From: Psychromarinibacter sediminicola
GTDB taxonomy: Bacteria; Pseudomonadota; Alphaproteobacteria; Rhodobacterales; Rhodobacteraceae
DNA: 64,000 nt
Reading direction: 5' to 3'
Assembly (NCBI RefSeq): GCF_029168335.1
Contig: NZ_JARGYC010000006.1
Span: 1-64,000 of the forward strand
Shown one piece after another: positions 50,656-59,736 of this stretch (the first letter of the stretch is position 1; every line of letters starts with the position of its first letter). A program made the position numbers and the translations under genes. The notes beneath the pieces are model-generated. The model did not search any database, was not told the DNA's origin, and saw only the letters and a list, made by a program, of their open reading frames with translations.

Positions 50656-51321
50656 ATGCCCCGCTTCCCGTTTCGCCCCCTCCTGCTCGGCGCCGCCCTG
50701 GCCGGCCTTGCCGCGGGCACGGCTTTGGCGCAGTCCGAAAACGGCGACGAGCCGTACTGGAAGACGCAATGCGACGACGACTGCCCGACGATGGAGGACA
50801 AGCGCGCCGCCGAGGCAGCGGCGCAGGCGTGGCTGGACGGGATGCCGGAGGACGGCTTCCAGGTGCGGACGGTCAACGCCACCGCGGTCTACGAGGACAA
50901 GGTCGTGTCCCTGGCCGACGGCGGGGAGAGGCGGATCGTCAATATCCACGCCTATGGCGGGGCCTGGCCGACGACGCTGCATTTGAGCGGGCCGGTGCAT
51001 TCCGGCATGAGCCCGGCCGAGCTGCAGGCTCGGGTCGAGTCCTTCTCGCATGACGGGTTCCCGGTGCCCGGCCTGTCGGTGGAGCACTGGCGCATCGAGG
51101 CACAGACGCCGAGCAGCCACGTGGAGGAGGGCATCGAGATCCTGGAGGTCGCGCCCGGGCGCGTGAGGTTCCGGGTGCGGACGTCGTTCTTCGCGCTCTA
51201 CGGGTTCGACACGCGAATGCCGGAGATCATGGACGCGCCGACGCCGGAGGAGGCCTATTTCCAGATCCGCACCCCGTTCCGCGGCGAGGCGCTGGTGACC
51301 TACGAGGTCGCGGGGTTCTGA
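50656..51321 (+). CDS. Secreted protein of unknown function (221 aa)
   Basis: The signal peptide (LLLGAALAGLAAGTALAQ) ends near residue 26. The mature protein begins with a two-cysteine patch (TQCDDDCPTMED), followed by a beta-rich domain (RIVNIHAYGGAWPTTLHLSGPV, RVRFRVRTSFFALYGF). No family is recognised. It is probably periplasmic. ATG 50656 is the only start that gives a proper signal peptide. Confidence 0.65.
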   Translation: MPRFPFRPLLLGAALAGLAAGTALAQSENGDEPYWKTQCDDDCPTMEDKRAAEAAAQAWLDGMPEDGFQVRTVNATAVYEDKVVSLADGGERRIVNIHAYGGAWPTTLHLSGPVHSGMSPAELQARVESFSHDGFPVPGLSVEHWRIEAQTPSSHVEEGIEILEVAPGRVRFRVRTSFFALYGFDTRMPEIMDAPTPEEAYFQIRTPFRGEALVTYEVAGF

Positions 51322-51443
51322 CGGCCGGGTCTTGCGTCGCCGGGCCGATGCGCGCCGACGTATTCAAACTATCGCATCCGATGCCTATCTCCCGCAGGGG
51401 GCGCCCCGCTGACGGCGGCGCCCGCCGGGGGAAGGAGACGGGC

Positions 51444-52094
51444 ATGGACACGGACGGCGCAGCGGGCGGCACGGCGCATTGGGACGCGGTTTATCGGGCG
51501 CGGGCGGAGGACCGGCTGACCTGGTTCGAGGCGACGCCGACGCTGTCGCTGGAGCTGATCGCGCGGCATGCCGTGCCGGGCCGGCCGGTGATCGACGTGG
51601 GCGGCGGCGCATCGCGGCTTGCGGAGGCGCTGGTGGCGCGCGGGGTCGGGCCGGTGACGGTGCTGGATCTGTCGCCGGAAGCGCTGGCGGCCAGCCGGGC
51701 GCGGATGGGCGCGGCGGCGGCGCAGGTCGACTGGATCGCGGCGGATGTCACCGGCTGGGTGCCGGACCGGCGCTACGGGCTGTGGCACGACCGGGCGGTG
51801 TTCCATTTCCTGACCGACGCGGCGCAGCGCGCGGGCTACCTGCGAGCGCTGGACGCCGCGCTGGACCCGGACGGCGCCGCCATTCTCATGACCTTTGCCG
51901 AGGACGGGCCGGAGACATGCTCGGGCCTGCCGGTGCGGCGCTACAGCCCGGACACGCTGGCGGCCGAGGTCGAGGCGCATCTGCCGGGGCGGTTCCGGCT
52001 TGCCGAACGCGGCCGGCACGTGCATGTCACGCCCAAGGGCAACCGGCAGGCGTTCCAGCTGTCGGTGCTGAGGCGGCAGGAGCAGGCGGAATGA
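51444..52094 (+). CDS. SAM-dependent methyltransferase
   Basis: The 216-residue class I methyltransferase has HWDAVYRARAEDRLTWFE at the start and motif I VIDVGGGASRLAEAL. VTVLDLSPEALAASRARM and WHDRAVFHFLTDAAQR follow. Proteins beginning HWD-VY resemble the thiopurine/tellurite-type group. The substrate is unknown. The stop overlaps the ybgC start (ATGA), yet a role in the Tol system is not suggested. The ribosome-binding site is AAGGAGA. Confidence 0.82.
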   Translation: MDTDGAAGGTAHWDAVYRARAEDRLTWFEATPTLSLELIARHAVPGRPVIDVGGGASRLAEALVARGVGPVTVLDLSPEALAASRARMGAAAAQVDWIAADVTGWVPDRRYGLWHDRAVFHFLTDAAQRAGYLRALDAALDPDGAAILMTFAEDGPETCSGLPVRRYSPDTLAAEVEAHLPGRFRLAERGRHVHVTPKGNRQAFQLSVLRRQEQAE

Positions 52095-52477
52095 GCCACC
52101 GATTTCCGGTCCGGGTCTATTACGAGGACACCGATCTGGCCGGGATCGTCTATTACGCCAATTACCTGAAGTTCATCGAGCGCGCGCGCAGCGAATGGGT
52201 GCGCAAGTTGGGGATCGACCAGAGCGAGCTAAAGCGGCAGGGGCTGGTCTTTGCCGTGCGGCGGGTGGAGGCGGATTACCTCCGGCCCGCCCGCTTCGAC
52301 GACGAGGTGATCGTTGTTACAGAGCCGGTAGAGCGGACGGCCGCCCGGCTGGTCCTGCGACAGGACGTAACGCGCGGGGAAGAGGTGCTTTTCTCGGCGC
52401 GCGTGACGCTGGTGGTGCTCACGGAATCGGGCCGGCCGGGACGGATGCCGGCAGAGATTCGCCGAGTGGTCGGCTGA
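52091..52477 (+). CDS. ybgC: Tol-Pal associated acyl-CoA thioesterase YbgC
   Basis: The 128-residue hotdog thioesterase of the 4-hydroxybenzoyl-CoA type has the active-site block YYEDTDLAGIVYYANYLKF. YbgC genes normally open the tol-pal cluster, as here. It links to phospholipid or acyl metabolism at the membrane. Confidence 0.92.
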   Translation: MSHRFPVRVYYEDTDLAGIVYYANYLKFIERARSEWVRKLGIDQSELKRQGLVFAVRRVEADYLRPARFDDEVIVVTEPVERTAARLVLRQDVTRGEEVLFSARVTLVVLTESGRPGRMPAEIRRVVG

Positions 52478-52591
52478 TCACGGGTCTTTGTGTTTCCAAT
52501 ACGGCTTTTCTTGGCTTTTGGGGGCGAAATCCGGTAGACACGTGGGCAAGAAGAGCCCGCGCAAGCCGGGCCGACGAAAAGAGCAGGACCA

Positions 52592-53263
52592 ATGGAAGCC
52601 GATTTCTCCTTTTTCGCGCTGTTCTGGCGTGCGTCGTTTGTCGTGCAGTTGGTGATGCTTCTGCTGCTGGCCGCCTCGTTCTGGGCCTGGGCCATCATCA
52701 TCCGAAAGATCATCACCTACCGCGCGGCGCGGCGCGAGGCGGAGGCGTTCGACGCCGTTTTCTGGTCGGGCGAGCCGCTGGACGAGCTCTACGACACGCT
52801 GGGCCCGACGCCGGACGGCGCGTCGGAGCGGATCTTCGCGGCCGGGATGCTGGAATGGCGGCGCTCGCACCGGCAGGACGGCGCGCTGATCGCCGGCGCG
52901 CAGAGCCGGATCGACCGGTCGATGGACGTGGCCATCGCCAAGGAAGCCGAGGACCTGAACCGGGGCCTGCCGTTCCTGGCGACGGTGGGGTCGACGGCGC
53001 CCTTCGTGGGGCTGTTCGGCACCGTCTGGGGCATCATGCGCTCGTTCATCGAGATCGCGGGGCAGCAGAACACCTCGCTCGCCGTGGTCGCGCCGGGGAT
53101 CGCCGAGGCGCTGCTGGCGACGGGGCTGGGGCTTCTGGCCGCGATCCCGGCGGTGGTGGCCTATAACAAGCTGTCGTCGGATTCCGACGCCATCGTGGCG
53201 AATTACGAGAGCTTCGCCGACGAGTTCTCGACCATCCTGTCGCGGCAGCTGGACGCGGCCTGA
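52592..53263 (+). CDS. tolQ: Tol-Pal proton-channel protein TolQ
   Basis: The 223-residue product has three membrane helices and the ExbB/TolQ core: LPFLATVGSTAPFVGLFGTVWGIM and VAPGIAEALLATGLGLLAAIPAVVAYN. With TolR it turns proton flow into movement of TolA during envelope constriction. Its stop overlaps the tolR start (TGATG). Confidence 0.94.
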   Translation: MEADFSFFALFWRASFVVQLVMLLLLAASFWAWAIIIRKIITYRAARREAEAFDAVFWSGEPLDELYDTLGPTPDGASERIFAAGMLEWRRSHRQDGALIAGAQSRIDRSMDVAIAKEAEDLNRGLPFLATVGSTAPFVGLFGTVWGIMRSFIEIAGQQNTSLAVVAPGIAEALLATGLGLLAAIPAVVAYNKLSSDSDAIVANYESFADEFSTILSRQLDAA

Positions 53264-53745
53264 TGGGGGCCGGGGTCGTCAAGAACGGCGGCGGGGCCAA
53301 GCGGCGCGGGCGCGACCGGCGCCGCCGGGGCAACGCGCGCGCGATGTCCGAGATCAACGTGACGCCCTTCGTCGACGTGATGCTGGTGCTTCTGATCATC
53401 TTCATGGTGTCGGCGCCGCTTCTGACCGTGGGCGTGCCGATCGAGCTGCCCGAGACGGCGGCCGAGGCGCTGCCCGTCGACCAGGAAGAGCCGCTGACGG
53501 TGACGATCACCGACGAGGGCACGCTGATGATCCAGACGACCGAGATCGCGCGGGATCAGCTGATCGGCCGGCTGCGGGCCATCGCCGCCGAGCGGGTGAG
53601 CGACAAGATCTTCCTGCGCGCCGACGGCCGGATACCCTATGCCCGGGTCGCCGAGGTGATGGGCGCGCTGAACGCCGGCGGGTTCCGCAACATCGGGCTG
53701 GTGACGGATACCGGCGGGCCGTCGCTGGACGACGCGGGCGGCTGA
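53263..53745 (+). CDS. tolR: Tol-Pal protein TolR
   Basis: The 160-residue product has a basic cytoplasmic leader, one membrane helix with the essential aspartate (NVTPFVDVMLVLLIIFMV) and a periplasmic domain (PVDQEEPLTVTITDEGTLMI). The leader is long and Arg-rich (KRRGRDRRRRGNAR). Confidence 0.93.
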   Translation: MGAGVVKNGGGAKRRGRDRRRRGNARAMSEINVTPFVDVMLVLLIIFMVSAPLLTVGVPIELPETAAEALPVDQEEPLTVTITDEGTLMIQTTEIARDQLIGRLRAIAAERVSDKIFLRADGRIPYARVAEVMGALNAGGFRNIGLVTDTGGPSLDDAGG

Positions 53746-53750
53746 GGACA

Positions 53751-54953
53751 TTGGACACGGGGACGGTCATATCGGGCACGGGCCACGGGCTTTTGCTGGC
53801 GTGGCTGGCCTTCGGCGGGCTGTTGCAGCCGGCGCCGGAGGAACCGGAATTCTCGGTCGCGGACGTGTCGATCATCTCGTCGGAGGAGTTCGCGGCGCTG
53901 AGCCGGCCGGAGGTGGCCGAGGAGGCGCCGGAGGCGGAGACCGCCGCCCCCGAGGTCGAGGAGACGCCGCCGGAGCCGGCCGAGCCGGAGGTTGAGGCGT
54001 CGCCGCCGCCGGCGCCGCGGCCGGAGGAGCCGCCCGAGCAGGCGGAACCGCCGCTCGCCGAGGCGCCGGAGATGCCCGAGGATGTGCCGGTGGAACCCGA
54101 GACCCCGCCGGCGCCGGAACCCGATGTGGTCGAGCCGCCCGAAGAGGTCGCCCCGCCGGCCGAGCCGCCTGCCCCGCCCGAGCCCGAGGTGGCCGAGGAG
54201 CCGCAGCCGGACGCGGCCCCGCGCGTGGCGCCGGACCCGGTGCCGGAGACGCAGGATTCGCCCGAGATCGCCGACACGCCCGCGCCCCGCGTGGACGAGG
54301 AGGCCGACACCGACCAGGTCGCCGAAGAACAGCCCGACGCCGCGCCGGAAGAGGCGACGACCGAGATCGTGACCGAGGCGGAGACGCCCTCGGGCGCGCC
54401 GGACCGCTCGCCCGTGCCGCGGGCGCGGCCCGCCGCTCCGGCCCCCGCGCCCGAGACCGAGGCGGTCGAAGGCCCGGTGGAGGTGGCCGAGCCCGACGCG
54501 CCAGACGACGCGCCGGACGACGCGCCCTCGGAGGCGCCCGAGGAGGACCAGCTGGCCGAGGCCATCGCCGGCGCCGTGGCCGAGGCGAACGAGGACGGGG
54601 CCCCGGCCGCCAGTGCCACGCCCGCCGGCCCACCGATGACGCGCGGCGAGGAAGAGGCGCTGCGCGTGGCGGTGCAGCAATGCTGGAACCTCGGCTCCTC
54701 CTCGACCGAGGCGCTGCAGACGACGGTGGTGGTCTCGGTCGACATGAACCGCGACGGGACACCGGACACGGGCTCGATCCGGCTGGTGGCGTCGAACAAT
54801 GTCGGCAGCGAGGGCGAGCGCATCGCCTTCGAGGCGGCGCGACGCGCGATCATCCGCTGCGGCGCGCGCGGCTTCCCGCTGCCGGAGGAAAAGTACGGCT
54901 ACTGGCAAGAGATCGAGATGACCTTCAACCCCGAGGGGATGCGGCTGAGATGA
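53751..54953 (+). CDS. tolA: Tol-Pal linker protein TolA
   Basis: The product is a 400-residue protein from a TTG start at 53751 with GAGGAC upstream. The N-terminal anchor is GHGLLLAWLAFGGLLQ. Residues about 40-300 are Pro/Glu/Ala-rich without the KAE repeats of E. coli, so the reach across the periplasm is probably an extended polyproline-like rod. The C-terminal domain (about 300-400) has CWNLGSSSTEALQTTVVVSV and ends GFPLPEEKYGYWQEIEMTFNP. The next gene repeats this domain and overlaps by ATGA. Confidence 0.9.
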   Translation: MDTGTVISGTGHGLLLAWLAFGGLLQPAPEEPEFSVADVSIISSEEFAALSRPEVAEEAPEAETAAPEVEETPPEPAEPEVEASPPPAPRPEEPPEQAEPPLAEAPEMPEDVPVEPETPPAPEPDVVEPPEEVAPPAEPPAPPEPEVAEEPQPDAAPRVAPDPVPETQDSPEIADTPAPRVDEEADTDQVAEEQPDAAPEEATTEIVTEAETPSGAPDRSPVPRARPAAPAPAPETEAVEGPVEVAEPDAPDDAPDDAPSEAPEEDQLAEAIAGAVAEANEDGAPAASATPAGPPMTRGEEEALRVAVQQCWNLGSSSTEALQTTVVVSVDMNRDGTPDTGSIRLVASNNVGSEGERIAFEAARRAIIRCGARGFPLPEEKYGYWQEIEMTFNPEGMRLR

Positions 54954-55408
54954 GGGGGCGCGTCGTATCGGCATTGCTGACCGCCCTGCTGTCCGGTCTT
55001 GTCACCCCATCGGGGGCAGAGGGTCAACGCCTCGGCCCCGAACCGGGCGAGGCCGGCCTTCCGGTCGACCTGGCCCAGCCCGCGCCGCCGCTCTCGCCCG
55101 CGGTCATTGAGGCGCTCGGACTTGCGGTGCAGCAGTGCTGGACCCTCGGGGCCTCTCCCTCGGGGACGAGACAGACGACGGTGGTGGTTTCCGTCGACAT
55201 GCGCCGGGACGGGACACCGGATAACGGCTCGATCCGGCTTGTGAGCTCGGAAACCCCTGGCGGCGAGGCCGAGCGTATCGCCTTCGAGGCCGCGCGCCGC
55301 GCGATCATTCGGTGCGGGGCGCGGGGCTTCCCGCTGCCGGAAGAGAAATACCCACATTGGAAGAGAATCGAGATGACCTTCGATCCCGAGGGAGCGCACC
55401 GGCAATGA
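54950..55408 (+). CDS. Stand-alone secreted TolA C-terminal-domain protein
   Basis: The 152-residue product has its own signal-like N-terminus (VVSALLTALLSGLVTPSGAEG) and one domain that repeats the C-terminal domain of TolA. CGARGFPLPEEKY and ERIAFEAARRAIIR are identical in both, and the DNA is also close, so the duplication is probably recent or under gene conversion. It lacks the TolA anchor and rod. A soluble periplasmic copy could compete with or bridge TolA-Pal or TolA-TolB contacts. Its start overlaps the tolA stop (ATGA), so it is co-translated. Confidence 0.82.
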   Translation: MRGRVVSALLTALLSGLVTPSGAEGQRLGPEPGEAGLPVDLAQPAPPLSPAVIEALGLAVQQCWTLGASPSGTRQTTVVVSVDMRRDGTPDNGSIRLVSSETPGGEAERIAFEAARRAIIRCGARGFPLPEEKYPHWKRIEMTFDPEGAHRQ

Positions 55409-55503
55409 AAGGGTCCGCGATGTCTTCCTACGGGGCACGGTGCATGGGCAAGGCCATCTTTCGCCCCGTCGTCGCACTCGCACCCGCGAACCGAACGACT
55501 CCA

Positions 55504-55519
55504 TTAACGGTAGATAAAC
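55504..55519 (+). promoter_or_regulatory. CtrA-like site upstream of tolB
   Basis: TTAA (55504-55507), 7 bases, then TAAAC: one base off TTAA-N7-TTAAC. It lies in the 198-base gap before tolB, in otherwise GC-rich DNA. Cell-cycle control of the division-linked Tol system would be sensible, but a single imperfect site is weak evidence. Confidence 0.3.
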
Positions 55520-55606
55520 CGTCCCGCCGCGCCATATGGTGGCCTCGAACCCCTGCGAGCCGCCGCTCCGCGCCAGTGACGTGACAATCGAGAGGGTATT
55601 TCACGC

Positions 55607-56932
55607 ATGATCCGCCTTTTGATCCTGACCCTTGCCCTGGGCCTGGCCGCCGCCGGTCCCGCCGCCGCGCAGGAGCGCGGGCCGCTCCGGATCGAGATCA
55701 CCGAGGGCGTGATCGAGCCTCTGCCCTTCGCGATCCCGCAATTCGTCCCGGAAAATCCCGGCGCCGCCGAGATGGCGCGGCAGATCACCCGCGTGGTCTC
55801 GGCCGACCTGACCGGCACGGGGCTGTTCCGCGAGATCCCGCGCGACGCCTATATCTCGGACGTCACCAGCTTTCAGAGCCCGGTGCAGTATTCCGACTGG
55901 AAGGCGATCAACGCGCAGGCGCTGATCACCGGGGCGGTGCAGACCACGAATGACGGCCGGGTGATCGTGAAGTTCCGCCTGTTCGACGTGTTCGCCGAGA
56001 ACCAGCTGGGCGACGGACTGCAATTCGCGGCCAGCCAGGACAGCTGGCGGCGGATGGCGCACAAGGTGGCCGACGCGGTCTATTCCCGGATCACCGGCGA
56101 GGGCGCCTATTTCGACAGCCGCGTCGTGTTCGTCGCCTCCAGCGGGCCGAAGGACGCCCGGCGCACGCGGCTGGCGATCATGGATTACGACGGCGCGAAC
56201 GTGGAATACCTGACCGACAGCGGCAACCTGGTGCTGGCGCCGCGGTTTTCGCCCGACGGTAAGCGGGTGCTCTACACCAGCTACGAGACCGGCAGCCCGC
56301 GCATCCACATCCTGGACGTCGACACCGTCGAGCGCCGGGTGCTGGAACAGGAGGCCGGCGCGATGTCGGTGGGGCCCTCCTTTACCCCCGACGGCAACAA
56401 GGTGATCTACTCGCTGGCGCGCGGCGGCAACTCGGACCTCTACGAGCTGAACCTTCAGACCGGCGCGACGCGGCAGCTGACCAGCGCACCGTCGATCGAG
56501 ACCTCGCCCAGCGTGTCGCCCGACGGCCGCTTCATCGTGTTCGAAAGCGACCGCTCGGGCAGCCAGCAGCTCTATGTGATGCCCGCGGGCGGCGGCGAGG
56601 CGCGGCGGATCAGCTCGGGCGCGGGACGCTACGGCGCGCCCGTGTGGTCGCCGCGGGGCGACATGATCGCCTTCGTGAAACAGAACAAGGGCCGGTTCCA
56701 TATCGGCGTGATGCGGACCGACGGGTCCGAAGAACGCCTGCTGACGGCGTCCTTCCTGGACGAAAGCCCGACCTGGTCGCCCAACGGCCGCGTGATCATG
56801 TTCACCCGCGAGAGCCAGGGCGCCTCGGGGCAGCCGTCGCTCTATTCCGTCGACATCACCGGGCGCAACCTGCGCCGCGTCCCGCTGGAGACGGCGGCCT
56901 CCGATCCGACGTGGTCGCCGCTGCTGCAATGA
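55607..56932 (+). CDS. tolB: Tol-Pal periplasmic protein TolB
   Basis: The 441-residue product has a signal peptide ending AAGPAAAQ. The N-terminal domain (about 25-165) and six-bladed propeller have repeated SPDG motifs ([44 protein letters not shown]). It binds Pal and TolA. ATG 55607 begins a good signal peptide. Confidence 0.95.
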   Translation: MIRLLILTLALGLAAAGPAAAQERGPLRIEITEGVIEPLPFAIPQFVPENPGAAEMARQITRVVSADLTGTGLFREIPRDAYISDVTSFQSPVQYSDWKAINAQALITGAVQTTNDGRVIVKFRLFDVFAENQLGDGLQFAASQDSWRRMAHKVADAVYSRITGEGAYFDSRVVFVASSGPKDARRTRLAIMDYDGANVEYLTDSGNLVLAPRFSPDGKRVLYTSYETGSPRIHILDVDTVERRVLEQEAGAMSVGPSFTPDGNKVIYSLARGGNSDLYELNLQTGATRQLTSAPSIETSPSVSPDGRFIVFESDRSGSQQLYVMPAGGGEARRISSGAGRYGAPVWSPRGDMIAFVKQNKGRFHIGVMRTDGSEERLLTASFLDESPTWSPNGRVIMFTRESQGASGQPSLYSVDITGRNLRRVPLETAASDPTWSPLLQ

Positions 56933-57008
56933 CGCTTCGTTCCCAAACCGCCGCGATGGTGCTAGACTGCCGGCATCGAGCGACAATGACCCAAAGAGGC
57001 ATGACCAG

Positions 57009-57539
57009 ATGACCCCCTTCCGCATTGCCATCGGCGCGCTGGCCCTGATCGCGCTCGGCGCCTGTTCCAACCCCGACCGCTTCGGCGGCGACGGGGCCGG
57101 CCCGAACGGCGGGATCACCGACCCCGACGCCTATGACAGCACCGGCGGGCTGAACGACCCGTCGAACCCCGCCTCGCCCGCCTATTTCAGCGAGGCGATC
57201 GGCGACCGCGTTCTGTTCGAGGTGGACCAGAGCAGCCTGACCCCCGCGGCGCAGGGCGTGCTGGACCGCCAGGCGACCTGGCTGATCGACAACCCCGAAT
57301 ACAACGCCAAGATCGAGGGCCACGCCGACGAGCAGGGCACGCGGGTCTACAACTTCAACCTCGGCGAGCGGCGGGCGAACGCGGTGCGGGAATACCTGAT
57401 CTCGCGCGGGGTGTCGGCGAACCGGATCACCACGATCAGCTACGGCAAGGAGCGGCCCATCGAGATCTGTTCCGAGGAAGCGTGCTATCAGAAGAACCGG
57501 CGCGCGGTGACGGTGGTCACCGCCGGCGGCGTGAGCTGA
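57009..57539 (+). CDS. pal: Peptidoglycan-associated lipoprotein Pal
   Basis: The 176-residue lipoprotein has C19 in LIALGACSN and an OmpA-like domain (DRVLFEVDQSSL, KIEGHADEQGTRVYNFNLGERRANAVREYL). An additional pair of cysteines lies in EICSEEACYQKNRRAVTVV. It anchors the outer membrane to peptidoglycan and binds TolB. Confidence 0.95.
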   Translation: MTPFRIAIGALALIALGACSNPDRFGGDGAGPNGGITDPDAYDSTGGLNDPSNPASPAYFSEAIGDRVLFEVDQSSLTPAAQGVLDRQATWLIDNPEYNAKIEGHADEQGTRVYNFNLGERRANAVREYLISRGVSANRITTISYGKERPIEICSEEACYQKNRRAVTVVTAGGVS

Positions 57540-57546
57540 GGCGGCG

Positions 57547-58404
57547 ATGCGCGGTGGTGTGAAGGCCCTGGTCCTGGCCGTGGCGCTGGCGGCGCCGGCG
57601 GGGCCCGTCGCGGCGCAGTCGGGGCAGGAGCAGACCCTGGCCGACATCCGCCAGGAGCTGTCGGTGCTGTATGTGGAATTGCAGCGGCTGAAGCGGCAGC
57701 TGTCGACCACCGGTGCGCCAGAGGTGGCCGTCGGCGGTGCGACCGCGCTGGAGCGGATGGACCGGATCGAGGCCGAGCTGCAACGCCTGACCGCCGAGGC
57801 CGAGGCGATGGAGCTGCGGGTCAACCGCATCGTCGAGGACGGCACCAACCGCGTCGGCGACCTGGAGTTCCGGCTGTGCGAGCTGGAGGCCGACTGCGAC
57901 ATCGCCGATCTGGGCGAGACGCCGACGCTGGGCGGCGACGTGGCCGAGGAAGAGATCGCGCCGATCGAGGTTCTGCCGCCGGCCGGGGACGACACCGGCA
58001 CGGGCGACGGGGCCGAGATGGCGATGGGCGAGCAGGCGGATTTCGACCGCGCCAAGGCCGCCTACGACGCCGGCGAGTACGGCCAGGCCGCGCAGATGTT
58101 CCGCGCCTTCACCGAGACCTATCCCGGCGGCCCGCTGAACGCCGAGGCGCATTTCCTGCGCGGCGAGGCGCTGTCGCAGTCCGGCCAGACCGCGCCGGCG
58201 GCCCGCGCCTATCTCGACGCCTTTTCCGGCCGCCCCGAGGGGCCGCGGGCGCCGCAGGCCCTGCTGAAGCTGGGGCTGGCGCTGAATTCGCTGGGCCAGG
58301 CGGAGGAGGGCTGCGTGATGCTGCGCCAGGTCGGCGCGCGTTTCCCCGGCACACCGCAGGCGGCAGAGGCGGCGACCCAGGCGCAGACGCTGGGCTGTCA
58401 GTGA
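57547..58404 (+). CDS. cpoB: Tol-Pal system protein CpoB (YbgF)
   Basis: The 285-residue product has a signal peptide and an N-terminal coiled coil (about 25-105; heptads in LADIRQELSVLYVELQRLKRQL). An acidic linker leads to a C-terminal TPR domain (FDRAKAAYDAGEYGQAAQMFRAF). It coordinates Tol function with peptidoglycan synthesis in E. coli. Its stop overlaps the GTG start of tilS. Confidence 0.9.
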   Translation: MRGGVKALVLAVALAAPAGPVAAQSGQEQTLADIRQELSVLYVELQRLKRQLSTTGAPEVAVGGATALERMDRIEAELQRLTAEAEAMELRVNRIVEDGTNRVGDLEFRLCELEADCDIADLGETPTLGGDVAEEEIAPIEVLPPAGDDTGTGDGAEMAMGEQADFDRAKAAYDAGEYGQAAQMFRAFTETYPGGPLNAEAHFLRGEALSQSGQTAPAARAYLDAFSGRPEGPRAPQALLKLGLALNSLGQAEEGCVMLRQVGARFPGTPQAAEAATQAQTLGCQ

Positions 58405-59654
58405 GCCACGAGCCGCCGCTCGCCGAGCGGCTGCGGGGTCGGGTCGCCGGCCGCATCGCCCCGAACGCTCCGTCGCGGCTGGGCGTCGCCGTCTCCGGCG
58501 GCGGCGACTCGCTGGCGCTTCTGGATCTGCTGATGACTGTGACGGGGCCGGGCGTGCCGCTGGAGGCGGTGACGGTGGACCACGGTCTGCGGCCCGAGGC
58601 GCGCGACGAGGCCGCGCATGTGGCCGCGCTCTGTGCCCGCTGGGGCGTGCCGCACGAGACCCTGCGCTGGGACGGCGGCGGCGAGCGCGGCAACCTGATG
58701 GCCAACGCGCGGGCGGCGCGATACCGGCTGATCGCGGATTGGGCCGGGCGCCGGGGGATCGGCGCGGTCGCGCTGGGCCATACCGCCGACGACGTGGCGG
58801 AGACCTTCCTGATGCGGCTGGCGCGGGCGTCGGGCATCGACGGGCTGGCCACGATGCGGGCGCGCTTCGAGCTGCACGGCCTGTCCTGGCTGCGCCCGCT
58901 TCTGGACATCCGCCGCACCGACCTGCGCGCCTATCTGAAAAGTCGGGGCATCGCGTGGTGCGACGACCCGACGAATGCGGACCTTCGCTATGACCGGGCG
59001 CGGACCCGGCAGATCGTCGAGGTTCTGACTCCGCTGGGGATCGACGCCGGCACGCTGGGCCGGGTGGCCGACAACATGGCGGCGGCGCGCGACGCGCTGC
59101 AGCACTATGCCCGGATCGAGGCGCCGCGATGCGTCCGGGTCGACCGCGGCGACGTGCTGCTCGACCGCGCGCCGGACCCGCCGGTGCCGGCCGAGATCGA
59201 CCGGCGCCTGCTGGTCGCGGCTTTGATCTTCGTGTCGGGCGCGGACTATCCCCCGCGCGAATCGAGCCTGACGAACCTGCGCGCGGCGCTGGCGCGGCAG
59301 GAGAGCCATACGATCTGCGGCTGCCATGTCTCGCACGCGCCCGACGGCCGCTTGCGGATCACCCGGGAATGGAACGCCGTGAAGGATCTCGCCGGCCCCG
59401 CCGACGCGCTGTGGGACGGGCGCTGGCGGCTGACCGGGCCGCACGCGCCGGAGCTGGAGGTCCGCGCCCTGGGCGAGGCCGTGTCACAATGTCCCAACCG
59501 CCGTACGACCGGCCTGCCGCGGCCGACGCTTCTCGCCTCGCCCTCCGTGTGGCGCGGAAACGCGCTGATTTCCGCCCCATTGGCGGGCATGCCGGCCGGC
59601 TGGACGGCGGAACTGGACGAAACCCGCTGCGAATTCGTCGCATCGGTGTTATAG
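58401..59654 (+). CDS. tilS: tRNA(Ile)-lysidine synthase TilS
   Basis: The 417-residue product starts at GTG 58401 (GTGA overlap). It has the PP-loop [35 protein letters not shown]-like region and the [15 protein letters not shown] block of TilS. It modifies C34 of the minor tRNA-Ile so that it reads AUA. It is essential in most bacteria. The C-terminal part is poorly conserved. Confidence 0.92.
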   Translation: MSHEPPLAERLRGRVAGRIAPNAPSRLGVAVSGGGDSLALLDLLMTVTGPGVPLEAVTVDHGLRPEARDEAAHVAALCARWGVPHETLRWDGGGERGNLMANARAARYRLIADWAGRRGIGAVALGHTADDVAETFLMRLARASGIDGLATMRARFELHGLSWLRPLLDIRRTDLRAYLKSRGIAWCDDPTNADLRYDRARTRQIVEVLTPLGIDAGTLGRVADNMAAARDALQHYARIEAPRCVRVDRGDVLLDRAPDPPVPAEIDRRLLVAALIFVSGADYPPRESSLTNLRAALARQESHTICGCHVSHAPDGRLRITREWNAVKDLAGPADALWDGRWRLTGPHAPELEVRALGEAVSQCPNRRTTGLPRPTLLASPSVWRGNALISAPLAGMPAGWTAELDETRCEFVASVL

Positions 59655-59736
59655 CGTTGAAGATCCCGCCCCGTTCCCTATTTTAAGCAGGCAGGCCCGC
59701 GGGGCGCCGCGAGAGCCAGACTTGGAGGAGTTTTCC

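Noticed and set aside
59722-59736. Upstream TTG as ftsH start
   Set aside because: It overlaps the GGAGGAG ribosome-binding site that serves TTG 59737, and the family N-terminus [10 protein letters not shown] begins at the later codon.
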